A stretch of DNA of 64,000 nt from Ancylostoma caninum (taxonomy: Eukaryota > Nematoda > Chromadorea > Rhabditida > Ancylostomatidae), in NCBI GenBank assembly GCA_037903475.1, contig JBAJFG010000604.1, forward strand, positions 1,173,001-1,237,000, read 5' to 3'. Positions 57,104-64,000 of this stretch are shown here, piece by piece. The notes under the pieces are model-generated. The model saw nothing but the letters and a program-made list of their open reading frames with translations. It was not told the DNA's origin and ran no database searches. Made by a program: the position numbers and the translations under genes. Every line of letters starts with the position of its first letter. Positions within the stretch are counted from its first letter, which is position 1.

Positions 57104-60100
57104 TTAGAGAGCCAGTTTGAGCAAAAGCATCATACCGGCAGAGATCAAGCCTGCAAATAATTATTTTAAGATTTCAATCCATTTTTGAGGAAAATCGTAT
57201 GGAGTCAGAATGGGAGTTCACTAACCAGCAACGGGCAGCGTCACCACCCATGAGATGACAATGTTTCGGAATATAGACCATTTTATGCTTTCACGAGACT
57301 TCACAACCCCTACTGCTACTACTGATCCGACCTGGAATAGAAGTAGTGCTTCAGCAGTGATCACATCCGAGAAAAATGATGTTAAGCTCAATCGTAAAAC
57401 CTGAAGTCTGCAGGTCCAGGGACTTACCAAGCAATGCGTCGTGCTGATTGGTAGGCCCAGCTTACTGGATATTAAAGCTGTCATTGCCGCTCCGAACTCG
57501 ATCGTGAAACCTCTGGAAAAATGATGGTAAGATCCCATAGGAAATTGTTACGCTCACTTCCGGTGCCTCAGTGTGTTCAAAAACTATTGAATTATTTTTG
57601 CCTGATGATTATGGCTATAATCGAACCAGCCAGACCGGGAAGTATTGATCATTTCCGCTGGGTGTCAAGGAAGTTAGGAAGCCTCACATTAAGAGACCAA
57701 AAAATTACTAAACTTTATCTTCCTACGTAAGTAGTTCTTAATAGAAAGCAGATGATAAAATTTTTTTCCAGCTTTTCAACACCATTTTCCTTCTACTATT
57801 ATTACAGTTTTGGAAATAGCCTACTTATCCTTCTCCGACTAATGCTTCATTCTTCATTACCAGTGGTAAATCCACTTTTCCAATATAATTTTACAATTCG
57901 ATAAGCCGAGAGAATTCCTAACCGTTTTCATGTAGCAAAAACGTACTTCTAACCACAATAGACGAAATCTGTCCTTTTTACAGGCTTACTGCCCTACGAA
58001 TCCCTCACAGATACCAGGAAAATCTTTGTTAACTAATGAGTGTTTTGCAAGACTCATGAAATAAAGCAAAAAGAGTAGACATTAACGTACGTTGCAGGAT
58101 TTATTTCGGACATGTTTGTTCCAACTGTTCTGATGACACGATGACCCAACGTCCACAGTCCGACACAAATAGCAAAGACTCCGTAAAGGAGGATGTAAAT
58201 AGGGACCTAAAGTGTTTTGGAAATCTCAATATGCGTGGATATTATAGGGATGATGAAGGAGTTCTGAGATCTTGAAGTTCGAGAAATGCTCACATCTTCC
58301 TCCTGCCTAGCATTTTTGTCCTTGTAGATGGCAACGAGGGCGGTTAAGGGAGCGATTGCGTTGCTAAAGCAGAGATATGAGAACTGAATATGTTGGGAAA
58401 ATTAGCTTCTTTCCAGTCATTCCAGGAGAATAGCCGGCTGGCCATGTTCTAGAGGTTGTATCCACGATAAAACCTCACCTAACATCGTTTGCTCCATGTG
58501 CAAAACCAGCAAAGCAGGCGGTGAAAACCTAAAAGTAATAATTCATAAATAGATTCGCAAGAAAATTTCGTGCAGCTTTCGAAAGATAGAAACTTGGTTT
58601 CTTGGACAATCCTTCGTGATATTTACCTGAATTGTGGAGAATAGCTTGATGGTTTGTTCGTCCTCCACTCTATCTTTGTCTGGAAGAAGCCAAGCGAAGA
58701 AGGAGCGGACTTCTAAACTATTAATTTTTGAAGAAGCCATGAGCTAGTCAAAATAAAAGTTTTTTTTCTGTAAAAGTGCATGCATGTATAGTTAATTTAT
58801 TTGGTTCTTTTTTGTTGGAAATAGAATATTGTGTATAACAAAGTTAATTCCCCCCCCCCCCCTCCCAAAAAAAAAACCAGAGAACTATCCTCGGAATTGG
58901 TACCTGTTTTCGCTTCAAAATATGCATAGGATATCTCGACACCTATTATTTGAAACCCATTCCTGAGAGGTTCCCATAACACGCGACAAAATGGTGAGGG
59001 ATTTATCACAAACACAAAAAAAACCCTCACTGGTTGTGCAGCCACCGCTCTCGACGTCTTTCACTTCTTTTCCAATGATATAGCGGTCAGTTTCGAGGTC
59101 CGAATTTACTATGACGCTCTGCACTTTCGGCTTCGAGACCATTTCATCTAAACAGACACATCCAGAATAAAGTATCAAAATAGAAATAGTAACATATTAA
59201 CCCTTCTTGTAATGCTAACCTTGGATTTTTCGGTTGATTCTTGGCTTCAAAAAGAATTGAACAAACATAGCTGCTATGAATCCGCAGCCAATGGAGATAA
59301 TCACTGCTCCCCAGACGGGGATTTCGTTGAAGTGAAGTACTGAAGATGGGCATAATTAGCGGCTTGGAATCGAACCTAGGTAGGGATGCTATCTCCTCAT
59401 TTTCCTATCACTGCTAAAACAGCTTCAATTTCAACTTTTTTCTTCAACTTTCACTTTTTTTTTCGTTTAATCTACAAACAAAGCAGAATGATCACCTTAT
59501 GGATGAACTTCTGGGTGAGAGCATGACCTAGTAGCTTATGCCCTAACTTTTCTGACTCCCTTTTAGGCAAATTTCGAGTGCGCTAGAATGAATAAGCAAG
59601 TAAATAAACTAACGTCTTGAGCCATCCCACGTCACCATCAGTACGTTGAAAGCAATGCAAACGAAGTAGAACACAGGCAAGGCTCGAAGACCGCACTCGA
59701 AGGGGTTGTCCTAAAAATTGCGATAAGCTCAGAGATCGTTGGCCAAATTTCTCGTTCACCTCCTTACCCTTCTTAAGACTGCAAAATCGACGATCATGTA
59801 CAGAATCACTGATATCGTCCCCGATAACGCAGGCGAGAGGAACCATGATATAACTGAAACGGGGTCAATTAGAAAAACTAGTGGGATTAATCATCTGCAC
59901 TCTGCAATAATTGCGTCACACGCCCGGCGGAAACCGGTATCCGTACCGATATTGACGATTTTCATCCATCGAATCCCGTTCAGTCCTCTTAACACTATCG
60001 AAAAACCGAGCGTGGCACCAACGAGCGAATGTGTGGTTGAGACGGGCATTTTGAGAACGGTCGCTATCAAGAGCCACGCAGCGCAACCTGGAAAAGAATA

Positions 60101-63036
60101 GTCTAGCCAGAATAAGCTGCCTCTAAAATTATGAGGGTTCTCTGTGAGTGACAAAGCATTCGATATTTTCGCATTAAAATTCAAATAATCCATGTTATTT
60201 CGAGAGTTATTAACTGCCGCAGTCTATAATTTACTAGGATGTTGACGGCTGCTAAATGTTCTATAACAAAAGTCTGGCAGTGATCTCATTTGTGAGATAC
60301 ACGAAAATGCCTCGCCTACACAGTTCACGAATATCAAAACCGTAAGTTCTTAATTTTTTTTTTGAATTGAAAATCGGCTGTTGGCTTTAGCATAGCAAAA
60401 AGTAATTCCAAGGGTGTGTTGCCTTTCACTGTAGAGTACTTCTCATTAAAAGCGTCGCCTACATGTGGGATACTTTGTTACTGAGAACTTCTTAGATTTT
60501 TTCTCTGGATATTACTTATTAACGTAAATAGTGTATCGAATTTTTCTCCATTATCCAATATCTTTCAATTTTTCTATTTCAATATTCCTACATAGGTATT
60601 TCCGACATCTCTGTATGAATCCACTGACCTCCCAGTATGGCGACCTGCCCCAACATAAGTTCCTTTGGATTGTTGAGGTACTGATCCGTGTCAACGACAC
60701 CTTTTCGCATTGTATCTGTCACCGACCAGCCTTAATCACATTCTTCTTTTTCTGCTTTGCTCTGCAATTTCTCTGCAACCTCTCAGACAGGGAGTGCCGC
60801 TTCTTTCTTTTTTCGTTGTCACAAAAACGAAGCTCACGGCAAGTCACCTTCTGTCCAGGAAAACGATGACTCTGACTCGTCTGCCTGTTGCCAGACGTCG
60901 TCGCTATCAGTTTCGTTCGGTCAAAAAACCAGAAGTGGGCGAGGGTTCAGTGACAACGAGATGATAGCGTGTACTCCCTTCACTGAAAGCCCCACTCACC
61001 GACCAACACAGCTCCCAAAGTCTCGAATATGCTTGCGAGTATGTAAGCCTTTATGACTGTCAGTACTCCACTGCCCACCGAGGTGCCGAACGCGTTGGCC
61101 ACGTCGTTGCCACCCATTCCTGCTCCCAGCAGGAATGCCAGGATGATACCGACTATGAGGGCCCATAGCACGGAGTGCTGAAAAATGAATAGTGGTATTC
61201 TTCCTTTTCAGATATTCCAAGGCTTTGACTTTTCTCAGCAGAGAGAGTGGGACATATGTACTCATGTTGAAGTAGCTGATTTTAGAAAACTGGGTGGTAC
61301 TGAGGTTGCAGAAATGCTGAAGTTATTCAACTATTTGCACCCTGCTTGTATTTAGTGGTCTTGTGTGGAAAAACCGCTACAGACGAAGTGGATTTTGAGC
61401 ACGAAGGTTCTAATGGCATCCGTAACGATATTTTGGAAATTAGTGTCTAGAAGTGAGAACTGTTGGAGGTACACACAGCTTAGTCAGTATAGTTAAATAA
61501 CTTGATGGCCTTGATATATTGTAAGACTTCTTTGTTTTGAGCCTAATTTTCCTCAGTCCAAATCTTGAGCAGTCAATTTTAGTCAAAATAAGCCCCTCTA
61601 CATTCTCACTTTTAGGGATTGCCCCATTAAATAGTTCTCATCCCGTCGCAAAACAAAAAAAGGGTGGTTAAATTGTGACTGCGAGACTGCATGGATTGGC
61701 ACATGTACACAGAGGAGAGGATCAGCTCAGCTGCTAGCTGCTGTGCAGAAACATATGAAGCAATGACAACATTCTACTTGCCACTCATAACTGTAATCAC
61801 AGCCCTTGAAGAAAATGTCTCAAAACAGACGCAGGACAGAGATTGAATAAAGAAAGTACATATTTGAAGTATATGCATGTATGTCTATGTTGATTCCCAT
61901 TCAGGCTAAAATTTGAAAAAGGTTCTCTTCAAATGCTAGACGTCGTAGGTGTGTAAGAAAAGCAATGATGAGGAGACACTCAAATCTAGGATAATCTATG
62001 CCATGGGATCCTTACAGAAAGTCTTGAGTGTAAACCTAAGAATAGGGTGCAACACTTGCAGGGATCAGCAGTCTTGTCGATCTTCAGAAGCAATTGGAGT
62101 GAGAGCAGGAAACGTTCTTGGTTCAGGACTACTGCTACTTCATTTATGTAATTATAATCAACTAGCTGCCGTACCCGGCTTTGCTCGGAATTTTTACTAC
62201 CTTGGCCACATCACACTGCTGAGACCAATACTATCACCGATAAATTCATTAAAACATTAAAATCTTCATAATTTCGGTGATCAGCATGTTAGCGAAGCTC
62301 AAGTGACCCTTCCCCATCGACTTGTGGGCGGAAAATTAACAAAGCTATTTTGGTGACATTGAATCGAAGCATTCGTGCAAAATGGTTGTCGTATGATAAT
62401 TTGGCGCGAAATGGTTGTCATATTCGGACTCAGCGTATTGAGGAACCCCAGAAGACATGTTCCCACTGACTTCTGGACAAAAATAGCGAAAGAATCAATA
62501 AAATCAATATAATCGATAAATCAATCGATAATCCCAGGTGCAAAGTAGCCTATAACCTCCGCCGGCCCGCGATGAATGTGCACGCAAAATTTGGTCCGGA
62601 TCGGTTCACTCTCCGCGATTTCTATTCATTACATACATACACACACGCACACACACATACATACATACAAACTTTCACTTTTATATATACAGATTCGTTT
62701 ATTTCTCTTTGTTGTTACAATCCTTAGTGTCCCCTCCTGCGCAATGTTTTAGAATGAGTTTATTGAATAGCGAGAGTATATTCTTGACCCGTTAGACATC
62801 TTTGGCTTACCATCCTACATACTGTCCCATACTAGACGGTAACAATATTGGAGTTTCACTACAAAAGAAAGAAGAACATTTCAGAAACAGTGCTAGGCTA
62901 ACGGCTGAACTAAGCATATATTTAAAAAGTCGTTCCACAACTTGCAATTAATTTTAAGTGCTAATCAAAGGAGCAGCTCACCTGGTCAAAGGCGACGACC
63001 GCTTCTATCGTAGTTGTCAGCACATTTTCCATTTCT
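57104..63036 (-). CDS. Sodium-phosphate cotransporter, PiT/SLC20 family (15 exons)
   Basis: PiT proteins import inorganic phosphate with sodium across the plasma membrane. Exons on the minus strand: 63036-62982 (ATG at 63032), 61177-61000, 60730-60629, 60087-59947, 59853-59768, 59710-59614, 59339-59220, 59147-59031, 58743-58627, 58528-58479, 58363-58294, 58206-58091, 57512-57428, 57331-57226 and 57150-57104 (TAA), about 494 codons. Both PiT signatures are intact: [19 protein letters not shown] in exon 2 and HGANDVSNAIAPL across exons 10-11. Also present are [15 protein letters not shown] and [17 protein letters not shown]. Exons 8-9 form the cytoplasmic loop. All joins keep phase except exon 8 to 9: the strong donor there leaves one base over, so an earlier GTGAAA donor or a missed exon is likely. 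It resembles C. elegans pitr genes. Confidence 0.93.
62162..62693 (-). mobile_element. Non-autonomous Helitron (532 bp) in PiT intron 1
   Basis: On the minus strand it starts TCTGTATATATAAAAGTG and ends GGCAGCTAG, between A and T. It contains ACACAC/ATAC simple repeats and CCTATAACCTCCGCCGGCCC in plus orientation. It has roughly one unit of the 117 bp sequence that is arrayed in the 49 kb copy. Confidence 0.85.
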
Positions 63037-63047
63037 CTGCAAAAATT
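63037..63047 (-). promoter_or_regulatory. Likely trans-splice acceptor of the PiT gene
   Basis: AAATTTTTGCAG ends only four bases (AGAA) before the ATG. Such very short leaders after a strong acceptor are typical of nematode spliced-leader addition, although a cis intron from a non-coding exon would look the same. Confidence 0.55.
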
Positions 63048-63269
63048 TCATTCAAGTATGGATCCATGACCAAGCAACTGCGACTATGTAACTCGGCACG
63101 AAAATATTATTGACAGTAACGAGAAAACAATATCAAGTTTTCGAAATAGATAGCATCTACCAGAAAAGACAAACATAGCAGAATGACGGGTGAACATGTT
63201 TCCTTAAATTTAAGACTGCGAAGGAATAAAGGCTGGAATTAAGGAACGAAAAGCCTTGAGTTGTGGAAA

Positions 63270-63566
63270 TCATCCTTTATTGATGTGCTTGCTATGTGAT
63301 GTGATGCTTATATGCGAAATCGTACGAGAAGTTGTGCCCCTGAAATAGGAAAAAGTAGAGGGCCGGATAATGTGTTTAGATAGTAAACAGCAACACTGCC
63401 ACCAATTTTGATAAGGATCTTCCTGTTCCAAATATAGAAAGGAATTTGTTGCTGCACTAACAATAGGGCCATTGAATGTATGCGCAACAGAGAGGGCATC
63501 GGCTGGATGGAGGCCAAGTTGAAGATAGCACAACGCTATCGTGAGTAGCCCACATATAAATGCCAC
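63270..63566 (-). CDS. Possible small secreted-protein ORF upstream of PiT
   Basis: A 98-codon minus frame begins with a signal-peptide-like stretch (MAFICGLLTIALCYLQLGL, then HPADA), followed by a mixed hydrophilic part with a Cys triplet. It is on the same strand as and upstream of the PiT gene, about 230 bp before its acceptor. An internal TATTTCAG could be a splice site. No family is recognised. It could be a chance frame. Confidence 0.25.
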   Translation of the reverse strand: MAFICGLLTIALCYLQLGLHPADALSVAHTFNGPIVSAATNSFLYLEQEDPYQNWWQCCCLLSKHIIRPSTFSYFRGTTSRTISHISITSHSKHINKG

Positions 63567-64000
63567 GGCTGCAGGGAAAGGTAAACTCTATGTAGACCCA
63601 TAAAAACTGTTATTTGTCGCTCGCGTGGCCCGTGAATGGCAAAAGAAATTCCTTGACAGCTGTAGGTGCTACGTCGACACTTCGTGCGTTCTCCGGTGCC
63701 AGTGAGGGTTTTTCAGGAAAAGTGTGGACGTGGGCAGAAGCCACAAGTCACAGCGCACTGCGGTAACAAGCCAACCGCTATTGTTGTCATAGCTATACAC
63801 ACAACAACAAAACATAAAACAATGTCGTCAAGAACTAGACACGAAGTGGGCTATCAATGGCGTATTTTCTGCCGCTAAGGTTCACCCAAGCGATATACCT
63901 GCTTTCACAGTCCCACCACTTCTATTTTATTGAATATCCCAAAATCCTCAACGAAATAGTTCTCAGCTATTGACGGGACAACGTCGAACTTACTCAGTCT
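63567..64000. other. No recognisable gene
   Basis: Short frames only; possibly upstream regulatory DNA of the PiT gene. Confidence 0.4.

Noticed and set aside
59350..59400. tRNA-like GGTTCGATTCC on the minus strand
   Set aside because: No T-stem pairing or acceptor stem fits; it is inside a PiT intron.
1..64000. CRISPR array
   Set aside because: No short identical repeats with regular unique spacers; all tandem repeats here lack spacers, and the DNA is eukaryotic.

Overview
The window looks like nuclear DNA from a parasitic nematode, probably clade V (hookworm or strongylid type). This is an inference from three things: small exons with TTTCAG-type 3' splice sites, a likely spliced-leader acceptor a few bases before a start codon, and a dense load of mariner, Tc1, Helitron, BEL/Pao and TTAA-flanked MITE copies. 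There is no sign of bacterial or viral gene organisation.

Layout. From 1 to about 21 kb the DNA is mostly repeats: TTAA-flanked MITEs, a ~300 bp tandem repeat, a 60 bp satellite with a linked tail, mariner-type elements and a 129 bp coding-like repeat. I recognise no host gene there. From 21.1 to 23.7 kb there are exons of two unidentified host genes, one on each strand. From 27,200 to 38,091 lies one complete BEL/Pao LTR retrotransposon on the minus strand. It has 440/441 bp LTRs, a GCACC target duplication and a tRNA-Gly primer-binding site, and it sits inside an older MITE. Its gag-pol is broken by three stops and three frameshifts. An extra 3' ORF of about 851 codons is fully open and ends in a Gag-like triple zinc-knuckle array. 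From 39.5 to 52.8 kb there are phase-compatible minus-strand exons of one or two unidentified host genes. Their introns hold a Tc1-like relic, a Helitron with a ~117 bp internal tandem array, a non-LTR retrotransposon fragment and an ~815 bp hairpin. From 53 to 56.5 kb there are more MITEs, a mariner fragment and a second copy of the 60 bp satellite plus tail.

From 57,104 to 63,036 the minus strand carries a complete sodium-phosphate cotransporter of the PiT/SLC20 family. I could place 15 exons, covering both PiT signature repeats from ATG to stop. A Helitron sits in its first intron. This is the only gene with a confidently known function.

The most unusual object is the retrotransposon's 3' ORF. 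It is a second nucleocapsid-like protein in the place where some elements carry env, with a 3' splice site just upstream of its ATG. Next in interest are the five TTAA-flanked MITEs of one end type, the satellite-plus-tail composite and the long hairpin.
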